Shown here: positions 7,218-15,322 of the stretch, piece after piece | Position numbering within the stretch: position 1 is the first letter of the stretch | Layout of the letters: the number at the start of each line of letters is the position of its first letter | From: Balneolaceae bacterium | GTDB lineage: Bacteria > Bacteroidota > Rhodothermia > Balneolales > Balneolaceae | Reading direction: 5' to 3' | DNA length: 32,339 bases | NCBI GenBank assembly: GCA_007693395.1 | Contig: REDS01000067.1 | Coordinates: 1 to 32,339 of the forward strand | Program-made: the position numbers and the translations under genes | Notes under the pieces: generated by a model | What the model was told of the DNA's origin: nothing | Database searches by the model: none | The model's input: only the letters and a program-made list of their open reading frames with translations

Positions 7218-8267
7218 ATGGCAAAACCTCTTCGTGGGCGCGGATCAGCCCATAACCCTAAAAATCGGTTCAGGAACACGCACCTTCAATATGATATTAA
7301 TGAAGAGACCGGAATCCTTCAAAAGCCAAAAACACAACTTTTAAAAGATCACACATCCGGAATCATCTCCAGAAACAATAGTCCGGATATCGGCTTTGAC
7401 GTGAGTGTAAATCCATACCGTGGCTGTGAACATGGGTGTGTGTATTGCTATGCCCGTCCCACGCACGAATTCCTGGGAATGAGCGCCGGGCTCGATTTTG
7501 AGTCGAAAATCGTAGTGAAGTGCGATGCACCGGATCTGCTTCGAAAAGAGCTGGCCAAAACATCCTGGAAGCCGCAAACCCTGGTGATGAGTGGTGTGAC
7601 CGATCCCTATCAGCCCATCGAAAAAAAACTGGAGATAACCAGGGGTTGTGTTGAAGTGCTGGCGGAATGTTATCATCCACTGGTCATCATCACAAAAAAT
7701 TACCTGGTTACACGGGATATTGATTTACTATCAAAACTGGCTGAAAAATATGCTGTGCGGGTGGTTCTCTCCATTACATCATTGGACCCATCCATCACAG
7801 AAACCATGGAGCCAAGAACATCAAGACCCCAAAAACGCCTGAAAGCGGTGCGTGAACTCACAGCTGCAGGAATACCGGTTCATGTAAACATCGCCCCGGT
7901 CATTCCCGGTTTAACGGATGATGAAATTGTGCCAATTATGGAGGCAGCGGCAGAAGCCGGGGCAAATTCGGTATCACTGGTTAATCTGAGATTGCCGTTG
8001 GGTGTAAAGGATCTGTTCATCAAGTGGCTGGAGGACCATCACCCAAACCGAAAGGAGAAAGTTCTGAACCGAATTAAAAGCCTGAAAAATGGAAAGCTAA
8101 ACAGATCAGAGTTTGGCGAAAGGTTTCGCGTTGAAGGCCCATATGGAGAGCAGGTGCGGCAGCTTTTGAACATACATTCAAAAAGGCTTGGGTTAAATCA
8201 AGATAAAGTGTCTTTGAATCCCAATGAATTTATAAGACCGGAGATGGGTCAGCTGCGACTGTTTTGA
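7218..8267 (+). CDS. PA0069-family radical SAM protein
   Basis: This 349-residue cytoplasmic iron-sulfur protein has the radical-SAM cysteine triad at Cys70, Cys74 and Cys77 (CEHGCVYCYARPTHEF), preceded by the family-specific NPYRGC. Other family signatures are MSGVTDPYQPIEKKLEITRG and EPRTSRPQKRLKAVREL. Length and order match the PA0069/Rv2578c group, whose substrate has not been established to my knowledge. It is often called a spore-photoproduct-lyase-like protein only because of the radical-SAM domain. It stands alone, with a candidate 11-bp repeat operator right before the ATG and no evident Shine-Dalgarno, and is followed by a structured repeat element. Confidence 0.9.
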   Translation: MAKPLRGRGSAHNPKNRFRNTHLQYDINEETGILQKPKTQLLKDHTSGIISRNNSPDIGFDVSVNPYRGCEHGCVYCYARPTHEFLGMSAGLDFESKIVVKCDAPDLLRKELAKTSWKPQTLVMSGVTDPYQPIEKKLEITRGCVEVLAECYHPLVIITKNYLVTRDIDLLSKLAEKYAVRVVLSITSLDPSITETMEPRTSRPQKRLKAVRELTAAGIPVHVNIAPVIPGLTDDEIVPIMEAAAEAGANSVSLVNLRLPLGVKDLFIKWLEDHHPNRKEKVLNRIKSLKNGKLNRSEFGERFRVEGPYGEQVRQLLNIHSKRLGLNQDKVSLNPNEFIRPEMGQLRLF

Positions 8268-8622
8268 ATGTTGACGATTGTGATGTCAATTATAAAATGA
8301 CGAACTAGACCTGACAGCATTCCCTGTGTTTTTCAGGGTATCTGTCAGCGTCGGTAACTTTGAGTAAAAAGTTCGCTCAGAAATCAACGCTGTCAGATCC
8401 AGTAGGTGCTGACAGGTTTTGATTAACATTTTATACAAAGGCTATGGTTAAACAGAGAGCGATTACCACTTTCAACAAAACATTTTCATCGACACACAAT
8501 TGACAAGTTATCACTCTACTGAGAATGATTAGCAGATTGTAACTGAGAAAATTGGATTTAATTTTCCTTATTTTTTGTTTCAGGAAGAGCATATATACAA
8601 TCAAAAACAGAATTCAATTTTT
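8268..8622. other. Intergenic stretch between radical-SAM and thioredoxin-like genes
   Basis: Apart from the CTGACAG palindromes at 8311-8415, this 355-base gap is AT-rich and holds no convincing ORF. A TTG near 8575 would extend the downstream thioredoxin-like gene, but the added residues look non-coding. The promoter for the 8623-10515 cluster must lie in its 3' half; I could not identify the boxes with confidence. Confidence 0.5.
8311..8419. repeat. Structured element built from four CTGACAG/CTGTCAG units
   Basis: CTGACAG (8311-8317) pairs with CTGTCAG (8342-8348), enclosing a second stem CCCTG (8322-8326) / CAGGG (8334-8338). CTGTCAG (8390-8396) pairs with CTGACAG (8409-8415), followed by GGTTTT. 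CTGTCAGCGT (8342) can also pair with ACGCTGTCAG (8387) with one central mismatch, so alternative folds exist. The last hairpin with its T-run could end transcription of the radical-SAM gene. The whole looks like a mobile or repeated intergenic palindrome family. No second copy was noticed in this window. Confidence 0.5.
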
Positions 8623-9204
8623 ATGGCAGCAGTACAATCAACGATGCTCGAACTCGGTACAAAAGCTCCCGGCTTTTCGCTAAAAGATGCCGTTTCGGGC
8701 AAAACCGTATCACTTCGCGATTACAAGGGAAACAGGGGAGTTCTGGTTATGTTCATATCGAACCACTGCCCGTATGTAAAACTAATCAAAGAACATTTGG
8801 CTCAATTTGCAGCCGATTATATGCCAAAAGATGTGGCGGTGGTTGCAATCGCATCAAACGATGTTGAAAACTACCCGGATGACAGCCCCGAAAAAATGAA
8901 AGAGGATGCCGAAAAGTTTGGATACCCGTTCCCCTATCTTTTTGATGAAACACAAGAGGTGGCAAAAGCTTACAAAGCCGCCTGTACACCCGATCTCTTT
9001 CTGTTTGATGAAAAGCACGAACTCTACTATCGGGGACAGTTTGATGATGCCCGGCCAAAGAACGATATCAAGCCAACAGGTAAAGATTTAAGAGAAGCCA
9101 CAGACCTTATGCTGGCCGGTAAACCTGCACCTGAAACTCAGATTCCAAGCATAGGCTGTAATATTAAATGGAAAAAAGGGAATGAACCGGAGTACTTTGG
9201 CTGA
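8623..9204 (+). CDS. Thioredoxin-like (AhpC/TSA-type) redox protein
   Basis: The 193-residue protein starts at the ATG at 8623; the reading frame extends to a TTG at 8575, but those residues are not family-like. It has a thioredoxin fold with the peroxiredoxin-like start LGTKAPGFSLKDAVSGKTVS, and the motif FISNHCPYVK with a single Cys49 in place of a CxxC pair. Further cysteines are Cys121 in AACTPDLFLFD and Cys179 in IPSIGCNIKWK; the TPD cis-proline region fits the fold. This matches the single-domain thioredoxin family whose members carry NHCPYVK, with no signal peptide. Peroxidase or reductase activity is not established. Its stop is 4 bases before the pdxH start, so the two are translationally linked. 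Confidence 0.85.
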   Translation: MAAVQSTMLELGTKAPGFSLKDAVSGKTVSLRDYKGNRGVLVMFISNHCPYVKLIKEHLAQFAADYMPKDVAVVAIASNDVENYPDDSPEKMKEDAEKFGYPFPYLFDETQEVAKAYKAACTPDLFLFDEKHELYYRGQFDDARPKNDIKPTGKDLREATDLMLAGKPAPETQIPSIGCNIKWKKGNEPEYFG

Positions 9205-9208
9205 TAGC

Positions 9209-9850
9209 ATGACAACGGATATTTCCTCCCTGCGAGAACGATATACAAAAGGCACCCTGGATGAGTGCAACCTTCCCGTTAACCCTGTTCATCTTTTTCG
9301 GAACTGGTTTGACGATGCCATACAGGCCGGCATACATGAGCCTAACGCTATGGCACTTGCCACAGTTGATGCCGGGTGCAATCCGAATGTACGGTACGTA
9401 TTGATGAAAGGGTTAAGTGAAGCATCCATCCGGTTTTTCACCAATTATGAGAGCAGAAAAGCCACAGAAATTGAGGCAAATCCCACTGTATCTGTTCTCT
9501 TTTGGTGGGGAGAACTGGAGAGACAAGTACGCATTCGCGGTTCAGTGAAAAGAATATCAGAAGCTGAAAGTGAGACATATTTTAATTCCAGGCCTGCCGA
9601 GAGTCAAATCGGGGCGTGGGCATCGCCGCAAAGCAGTGAAGTTAAAAACAGGGAAGAGCTGGAAAGCCGTTTTCAAGAAACAAAAGAGAAATTTGCTGAT
9701 GGAAACATACCGAAACCTCCGTTCTGGGGAGGATATGAGATTCTTTTTTCATCGATGGAATTTTGGCAGGGGAGGCCCGGAAGAATGCACGACCGTGTAG
9801 AGTTTATCCTACAAAATGGAGAGTGGACCAGGCGAAGGCTGGCACCGTAA
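9209..9850 (+). CDS. pdxH: Pyridoxamine 5'-phosphate oxidase
   Basis: This FMN-dependent enzyme oxidises pyridoxine or pyridoxamine phosphate to pyridoxal phosphate, the last step of the B6 salvage route. The 213-residue product from the ATG at 9209 matches the family end to end: LRERYTKGTLDE at the start, RYVLMKG and NYESRKATEIEANP for FMN and phosphate contacts, RPAESQIGAWASPQSS, PPFWGGYEI, EFWQGRPGRMHDR with active-site residues, and the terminal RRLAP. An upstream in-frame ATG at 9182 would overlap the preceding gene by 23 bases; 9209 fits the usual length better. It is tightly packed with the thioredoxin-like gene and trmB. Confidence 0.96.
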   Translation: MTTDISSLRERYTKGTLDECNLPVNPVHLFRNWFDDAIQAGIHEPNAMALATVDAGCNPNVRYVLMKGLSEASIRFFTNYESRKATEIEANPTVSVLFWWGELERQVRIRGSVKRISEAESETYFNSRPAESQIGAWASPQSSEVKNREELESRFQETKEKFADGNIPKPPFWGGYEILFSSMEFWQGRPGRMHDRVEFILQNGEWTRRRLAP

Positions 9851-9852
9851 CC

Positions 9853-10515
9853 ATGGGCAAGAAAAATAAAACCGGCCGCATTGCAGAGGTAAATCAGTTT
9901 CCCCATGTGATTCAGTATGTGGATTTTGAAGATGAACATGAACTGAAAGGAAAATGGGCAAGCGAGGAGTTTAATCATGAAAACCCGATTACCCTTGAAC
10001 TTGCCTGTGGGAAAGGGGAATACAGTGTTAATCTTGCGAAAAAATTTCCCGGGCGTAACTTTATTGGCGTTGATATTAAAGGCCCCAGAATTTGGGTAGG
10101 CGCTAAAGAAGCCGTAGAGCAAAACATCACCAACGTACGGTTCCTGCGCGCATTTATTGACCATCTCGAGAATTACTTTTCAAAAGGTGAAGTGGAAGAG
10201 ATCTGGATTCCATTTTCTGATCCCTACTTAAAAAAGCCGAAAAAGCGGCTCACATCACCAAAATTTCTGAATATTTATAGAAAGGTTTTAAAACCGTGGG
10301 GTACTATACACCTGAAAACAGACTCAAAAGTGCTGTACAATTATACACTTGATGTAATCAAGAGAGAAGATCTGAATGTTATTACCCGAATAGATGATGT
10401 GTATCGGGATGCACCGGAGCACGAATTGCTTACCTCCATTCAAACCTATTACGAAAAAATGCATCTTAAAGAAGGCAAAACGATTCACTATGTAGCCTTT
10501 CAGCTCACACCTTAA
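9853..10515 (+). CDS. trmB: tRNA (guanine-N7)-methyltransferase
   Basis: This enzyme uses S-adenosylmethionine to methylate G46 in the variable loop of many tRNAs. The 220-residue protein starts at the ATG at 9853, two bases after the pdxH stop; the frame is open farther back, but that part overlaps pdxH and is not family-like. The SAM motif LELACGKGEYSVNLAKKFPGRNFIGVDIKG is near residues 48-78, RFLRAFIDHL follows, and the TrmB signature is WIPFSDPYLKKPKKRL, close to the family DPWPKKRH with Tyr-Leu for Trp-Pro. TSPKFL and a C-terminal YYEKMHLKEGKTIHYV also fit. No hairpin terminator is evident before the TetR gene. Confidence 0.93.
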   Translation: MGKKNKTGRIAEVNQFPHVIQYVDFEDEHELKGKWASEEFNHENPITLELACGKGEYSVNLAKKFPGRNFIGVDIKGPRIWVGAKEAVEQNITNVRFLRAFIDHLENYFSKGEVEEIWIPFSDPYLKKPKKRLTSPKFLNIYRKVLKPWGTIHLKTDSKVLYNYTLDVIKREDLNVITRIDDVYRDAPEHELLTSIQTYYEKMHLKEGKTIHYVAFQLTP

Positions 10516-10610
10516 CAGGATGATTTTGTCTGCTCACGATTAATTCATTACTGAAAATCCTGCCTGCTTCTTGACTTTAAACACAATTTTGATAAATTAA
10601 TGCTGTTTAC

Positions 10611-10623
10611 TTAACAGTGTTAA
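10611..10623. promoter_or_regulatory. Candidate operator of the TetR gene (palindrome TTAAC-N3-GTTAA)
   Basis: TTAACAGTGTTAA is palindromic except for its centre and lies 11 bases before the TetR start codon. TetR repressors usually bind a nearby palindrome and repress themselves and the adjoining operon, so this is a plausible site for autoregulation and control of the acyl-CoA dehydrogenase. It is short and AT-rich, so chance occurrence is possible. Confidence 0.35.
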
Positions 10624-10634
10624 CCTTTGTTTAA

Positions 10635-11222
10635 ATGGCATTACGGGAAGAAATTTTAGAAGTCAGCAAGGATATTTTAATCCAGGATGGGTTCAGTAAA
10701 ATGTCGATGCGCCGAATTGCCCGTCGTGCCAACGTAACCGCTACAAGCATCTATCTCTATTTCGAGAATAAAGATGACCTGCTTTTGGCACTTATTGAGG
10801 AGAGTATCAATGACCTTAAAAGTGCACTGCAAGAAGTTGTGGTTCCCGGAAAAGATTTTATTCAACAGCTTGAAGATATGGCTAAGGCGTACATCCGCTT
10901 TGCTTTAGAGCACCCGAAAGAGTATGAAATTATTTATATGGTCAGGCCCGAAGAGATGCCGAAATATCCACGTGAAAAGTTTAACGAAGTAAGAAGTGCA
11001 TACGAACTTCTTGCGGGAATTATAAGCAGAGGTAAGGAGCAGAACCTGATTGAGGTGGACGACCCGCTTATTTCAGCCTATACCATCTGGGCGCAGATAC
11101 ACGGTGTGGTTTCTGTGATAATAAATAAGAGGCTCGATACCCGTATACAACGGGAGAAATTCACTGAACAGGCTGTTGATCACATTATTAAAGGATTTAT
11201 TATACAAAAAACACCGGCATAA
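10635..11222 (+). CDS. TetR-family regulator, likely of fatty-acid oxidation
   Basis: This 195-residue protein has an N-terminal helix-turn-helix (LIQDGFSKMSMRRIARRANVTATSIYLYFENKDDLLLALI, about residues 15-54) ending in the YxYFxNKxxLL signature of the TetR family. The C-terminal ligand domain has AKAYIRFALEHPKEYEIIYMV, typical of the WHG-type TetR C-terminal region. It ends 12 bases before the fadE start and is in the same orientation, so the pair probably forms one transcript. By analogy with FadR-type TetR repressors it could sense an acyl-CoA and control the adjacent gene; this is inference from position only. Confidence 0.9.
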   Translation: MALREEILEVSKDILIQDGFSKMSMRRIARRANVTATSIYLYFENKDDLLLALIEESINDLKSALQEVVVPGKDFIQQLEDMAKAYIRFALEHPKEYEIIYMVRPEEMPKYPREKFNEVRSAYELLAGIISRGKEQNLIEVDDPLISAYTIWAQIHGVVSVIINKRLDTRIQREKFTEQAVDHIIKGFIIQKTPA

Positions 11223-11234
11223 CAGGAGGAAACT

Positions 11235-13733
11235 ATGGAATCACTAATTCAGCAGTACGCATTTTTTCAGAACCTGCCTTTATGGGCATCAATTGCATCT
11301 GTTTTAATCGTTTTTTTGATCATGGCATACAGGGGGCTGCCACTCTGGGTATGGGCTGTAACAGGTTTTGTTGCACTTACAGGTTTCAATGCGCCGATAT
11401 GGCTGTTAAGCGTATTCGCTGCACTTATAGTGCTCTTCAATGTGAAGCCGGTGAGGAGAACGCTTCTTTCATCTCCCATCATGAAAACACTGGACGCACT
11501 GAATATTTTGCCTGCCATATCAGAGACGGAACAGACAGCTATCGATGCGGGTACTGTTTGGGTAGAGGGCGAACTTTTTTCCGGAAAACCCAACCTGAAA
11601 CGGCTCAGTGAAGAAGAATATCCTGAATTAACTGAGGCTGAGCGTGCGTTCATGGATGGCCCGGTGGAAAAACTTTGTTCGATGGTTTCTGATTGGGAGC
11701 TATATCAGCGAAAGGATTTTTCAGAAGAAACATGGAAATATTTAAAAGAGAAACGCTTTCTTGGGCTCATTATCCCGGAAAAGTATGGCGGCTACGGTTT
11801 CTCCGCTAATGCACATAGTGCCATTGTTGCAAAACTTGCATCACGCTGTGGCCCTCTCGCGACAACTGTAATGGTGCCAAACTCATTGGGGCCTGCTGAG
11901 CTGTTAATGCACTACGGTACCGAAGAGCAAAAAAATCACTATTTGCCAAAACTGGCCAAAGGTGAAGAAATACCATGTTTTGCACTTACGGAGCCGAATG
12001 CAGGCTCTGATGCAGGTGCCATGCAGAGCCACGGTGAGGTTTTTAAAGGAGATGACGGTGCTCTTTATTTACGGCTGAACTGGGATAAGCGCTACATCAC
12101 ACTGGCAGCCATCTCTACAGTAATTGGCCTGGCCTTTAAACTTTCTGACCCGGAAAATCTGCTCGGAAAAGGAACGGAGCTTGGAATTACATGTGCCTTG
12201 GTACCGAGTGATACGAAAGGGGTAGAACTTGGCAAACGCCATGATCCGCTTGGAGTGCCATTCTACAACTGCCCAACTCGCGGAAAAGATGTGGTTGTTC
12301 CGGTTGATGCTATTATCGGCGGAAAAGAGGGTGCGGGCAATGGCTGGAGAATGCTAATGGAATCACTTGCTGTAGGGCGGGGAATTTCACTGCCGGCGCA
12401 GGCCATTGGCGGAGCAAGAACGGCAACACGAGCCGTGGGCGCATATGCTGCAATCAGAAAACAGTTCGGCATCAATATTGGTAAATTTGAGGGAATTGAA
12501 GAACCAATGGCACGCATCGGGGGGTATACCTACCTGATGGATGCAGCACGCGGATATATCTGTGCCGCACTTGATAAAGGAGCAAAGCCGGCTGTTGTTA
12601 CCGCAATTGCCAAGTACAACTTCACAGAGTTGGGCCGCGAAATTATTAACGACTCCATGGACATTGTTGGCGGTGCAGGTATTTCAAGAGGGCCGCGGAA
12701 TATTTTTGCCCACTCATATATTTCAACGCCAATTGCAATTACAGTTGAGGGTGCAAACATCCTTACCCGTACGCTTATGATCTTTGGTCAGGGCGCTATC
12801 AGAAGCCATCCGTATGCGCTGAAAGAGATTGAAGCACTGATGAACAAAGATGTAAAGCAGTTTGATGATAATTTCTGGAGCCACATAGGCCATGTAGTGC
12901 AAAACAAAGTACGTGCACTTATGCTGAGCGTAACCCGCGGGCGATTGGCAACATCCCCGGTAAAAGGCCCGGCTGCCAAATATTACAGAAAGCTGGCATG
13001 GGCCTCTGCTTCGTTTGCTTTTATGGCCGATATCGCTCTTGGCTCGTATGGGGGAGGATTAAAAATGAAAGAAAAAATTGCCGGCCGTTATGCAGATATC
13101 CTCAGCTGGATGTTTCTCGCCACGGCTACACTCAGACGATATGAAGCAGATGGCAAGCAAAAGGAAGATCGCGAGTTCTTCGAGTGGGCAATGCAGCATG
13201 CGTTCCACAGAATACAGGTTGCTTTCGATGAGATCTATTCCGAAATCCGTATGCCGGGATATAGCTGGGCCTTCCGCGGTCCGATAGCGCTATGGTCCCG
13301 AATAAACAGAATTGGTAAAAAACCATCTGATGACCTCGGGCAGAAAGTTGCGCAGGCTATGCAGATGCGTGGTGACCAGCGAGACAGGCTCACAGCGGAT
13401 ATCTACCTGCCACTAAGCCGAAACGAGGCAATTGGGAAGTATGAGTATGCCATGAAGCAGATCGAAAGTTCGTACCCGATTTACAAAAAACTGTACAAGG
13501 CCACCAAGGCAAAAGAGATCGCCAAAGATCATGTACTGAAGCAGCTTGAACCGGCTCTTGCCAAGGGCATTATCACACCGGGGGAAGCTGAACAGGTACA
13601 AAAAACCGAGGAAGCCAGGTTCGATGCAATTTTGGTGGATGAATTTACACTTGAAGAGTACGATCGCGGTACAGCAGCCGTTCCGGAATCAAAGGGCTAT
13701 GTTAATCCTGAAAAGGATACGGTTCTGCTTTGA
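11235..13733 (+). CDS. fadE: FadE-type acyl-CoA dehydrogenase
   Basis: This protein catalyses the first, FAD-dependent step of fatty-acid beta-oxidation, making trans-2-enoyl-CoA. It is 832 residues, close to the enterobacterial FadE length, with two N-terminal hydrophobic segments (about 15-33 and 40-68) that probably anchor it to the membrane. It has the family blocks VPNSLGPAELLMHYGTEEQK, IPCFALTEPNAGSDAGA, RLNWDKRYITLA, ITCALVPSDTKGVELGKRHDP, GWRMLMESLAVGRGI and the catalytic Glu505 in ITVEGANILTR. A C-terminal domain of about 280 residues is typical of FadE and absent from the short dehydrogenases. A strong Shine-Dalgarno AGGAGG precedes the ATG. It follows the TetR gene by 12 bases. Confidence 0.95.
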   Translation: MESLIQQYAFFQNLPLWASIASVLIVFLIMAYRGLPLWVWAVTGFVALTGFNAPIWLLSVFAALIVLFNVKPVRRTLLSSPIMKTLDALNILPAISETEQTAIDAGTVWVEGELFSGKPNLKRLSEEEYPELTEAERAFMDGPVEKLCSMVSDWELYQRKDFSEETWKYLKEKRFLGLIIPEKYGGYGFSANAHSAIVAKLASRCGPLATTVMVPNSLGPAELLMHYGTEEQKNHYLPKLAKGEEIPCFALTEPNAGSDAGAMQSHGEVFKGDDGALYLRLNWDKRYITLAAISTVIGLAFKLSDPENLLGKGTELGITCALVPSDTKGVELGKRHDPLGVPFYNCPTRGKDVVVPVDAIIGGKEGAGNGWRMLMESLAVGRGISLPAQAIGGARTATRAVGAYAAIRKQFGINIGKFEGIEEPMARIGGYTYLMDAARGYICAALDKGAKPAVVTAIAKYNFTELGREIINDSMDIVGGAGISRGPRNIFAHSYISTPIAITVEGANILTRTLMIFGQGAIRSHPYALKEIEALMNKDVKQFDDNFWSHIGHVVQNKVRALMLSVTRGRLATSPVKGPAAKYYRKLAWASASFAFMADIALGSYGGGLKMKEKIAGRYADILSWMFLATATLRRYEADGKQKEDREFFEWAMQHAFHRIQVAFDEIYSEIRMPGYSWAFRGPIALWSRINRIGKKPSDDLGQKVAQAMQMRGDQRDRLTADIYLPLSRNEAIGKYEYAMKQIESSYPIYKKLYKATKAKEIAKDHVLKQLEPALAKGIITPGEAEQVQKTEEARFDAILVDEFTLEEYDRGTAAVPESKGYVNPEKDTVLL

Positions 13734-14215
13734 TTTACATCATCGAATAGATGCAATCTCCGGAAGCCTAAAATATGCACTAAACTTTGAAGTGTGAACA
13801 ATTTGATTTACTAAAGAATACAAATCATTCTGCTTCGTTAGTAAACAAGATAATTTCCCAATCCCAACCTGCAGGTCTTTTGGACTGCGGGTTTTTTTAT
13901 TGTTTCTGACAATTCATTAACCTGAGTTCGGGATAAAATCTTTGAATTTGGCAACCAAAAAGTCCCTCCTTCTCAAGGAAGGGCTCCGAGCGTTAGCGAT
14001 TCCCGCGAAAGCGAAACGCTTTTTCCAAATTCTTTTATTGATCTCACGTTAATTACACTAATTTAAACCTGCAATCGAAACAGGATCCTGGAATTTTTTA
14101 ACGTCTTACCATTCGACTTTCCAGACGTGTAAATCAACGCAACGCAATCTAAGCATGAATAGATCGGGTTAACTAATGTGTATTCAAAAGCTGGATTCTT
14201 TGTCTATATTTTTGA
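13734..14215. other. Intergenic stretch between fadE and proC
   Basis: This 482-base gap contains the fadE terminator at 13866-13898 and a hairpin-rich patch at 13970-14030: CCTT-CTC-AAGG near 13973-13985, and AGCGTT/AACGCT arms enclosing GCG-rich triplets. A weaker inverted repeat ACGTCT/AGACGT is near 14101-14128. No protein-coding signal was seen on either strand. The patch at 13970-14030 looks like a repeated intergenic element, but no other copy is recognisable in this window. Confidence 0.45.
13866..13898 (+). terminator. Rho-independent terminator after fadE
   Basis: AACCTGCAGGTC (13866-13877) and GGACTGCGGGTT (13882-13893) form a stem with one mismatch and wobble pairs, a loop of four T, and a run of seven T ending at 13898. 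It lies about 130 bases after the fadE stop. Confidence 0.75.
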
Positions 14216-15025
14216 TTAGTATAGCTTTTCTGCTTTCTCAGCGGATGTGAGAATTCCTTTTATCATTGCTGAGCTGAAACCACCGTGTTCCATCTGGTTG
14301 AGACCTGAAATTGTGCACCCTTTTGGCGTTGTAACCCTGTCAATTTCATATTCAGGGTGATTATGCATGGCATTAAGAAGCGAAGCTGCACCTTTTGCGG
14401 TTTGAGCTGCCATAGCCAGTGCTTCCTGCGCGTTAAAACCAATTTCAATACCTCCCTGCGAAGCTGCCCGGATCGCTCTAAGAAAGAAGGCTATGCCGCA
14501 GGCGCAAAGAGCCGTGGCTGAGGTCATCTGCTCTTCACGGATTACCTGCGTTTGTCCAACGGTATCGAAAATAGCTTTGGTTATATCGATTGCAATTTTA
14601 CCTGTGGCATCAGAGCAGATGCAGGTCATCGATTCCCTGATGGCAATGGCTGTGTTCGGCATGGCTCTCGCAATAGGCACACTCGCAGGCACTTTCCCTG
14701 CTATATCTGAAATTTTAGCACCAGACACTACAGAGATGAGGATATGCTTTTCAGGCTCTATTGCTGATGAAATTTCATCAAGCAATCCATCAAGCTGGTG
14801 AGGTTCAACACAAAGAATAATGACATCCGAATTGTTAACGGCTTCGAGATTGTTGGAGGTAACCCGGAAATCTTTTTCTTTGAAAGAGTGCAGTTTTTCC
14901 ACACGCCTTCTTGTAAGGTACATCTGCTCGGGCGAAAAGACTCCGGAGGCATGTAGTCCATTTGCGATAGAGCACCCAAGATTACCAGCTCCCAGTATAG
15001 CTGCTTTTTTAGAGTTTAAATCCAT
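14216..15025 (-). CDS. proC: Pyrroline-5-carboxylate reductase
   Basis: This NADPH-dependent enzyme makes proline from 1-pyrroline-5-carboxylate. The 269-residue length is normal. Rossmann motif AAILGAGNLGCSIANGL is near residues 8-24; AMPNTAIAIRESMT and the C-terminal dimer region with TTPKGCTISGLNQMEHGGFSSAMIKGI are diagnostic. It is cytoplasmic and transcribed divergently from the threonine operon, with about 300 bases between. The same enzyme type is known to reduce the six-carbon analogue piperideine-6-carboxylate, relevant because a lysine 6-aminotransferase is encoded 12 kb away. Confidence 0.95.
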   Translation of the reverse strand: MDLNSKKAAILGAGNLGCSIANGLHASGVFSPEQMYLTRRRVEKLHSFKEKDFRVTSNNLEAVNNSDVIILCVEPHQLDGLLDEISSAIEPEKHILISVVSGAKISDIAGKVPASVPIARAMPNTAIAIRESMTCICSDATGKIAIDITKAIFDTVGQTQVIREEQMTSATALCACGIAFFLRAIRAASQGGIEIGFNAQEALAMAAQTAKGAASLLNAMHNHPEYEIDRVTTPKGCTISGLNQMEHGGFSSAMIKGILTSAEKAEKLY

Positions 15026-15322
15026 GTTGTTTCACCTCATGTTATGGTTTGTTTGCATCAACTAACTAAATACTTCAGGAATCAGCAAGAAGTTGTTGAC
15101 TAAAAAATGATGGAAAAGATGGAAGCGCTTTTAATCTACGGGCAAAGATAACATCAGAATTATCTTATAGTAAGCAGGTGATATGATGAAAATTTCTTAT
15201 TTTTACTGCCTATAAATTTTCCTGAAAAATAGTTTTTGGAAGCAGAAACAAGATTGAAAAGTAAGGGTTGATCAACTATTTCTATTAAAAAAGGAAAAAT
15301 CCTTACAGGCAATGAGAAGAAC

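Noticed and set aside
15183-15220. Short ORF (MMKISYFYCL) before thrA as a threonine attenuation leader
   Set aside because: It contains no runs of Thr or Ile codons and no terminator-antiterminator pair was seen, so attenuation is not supported.
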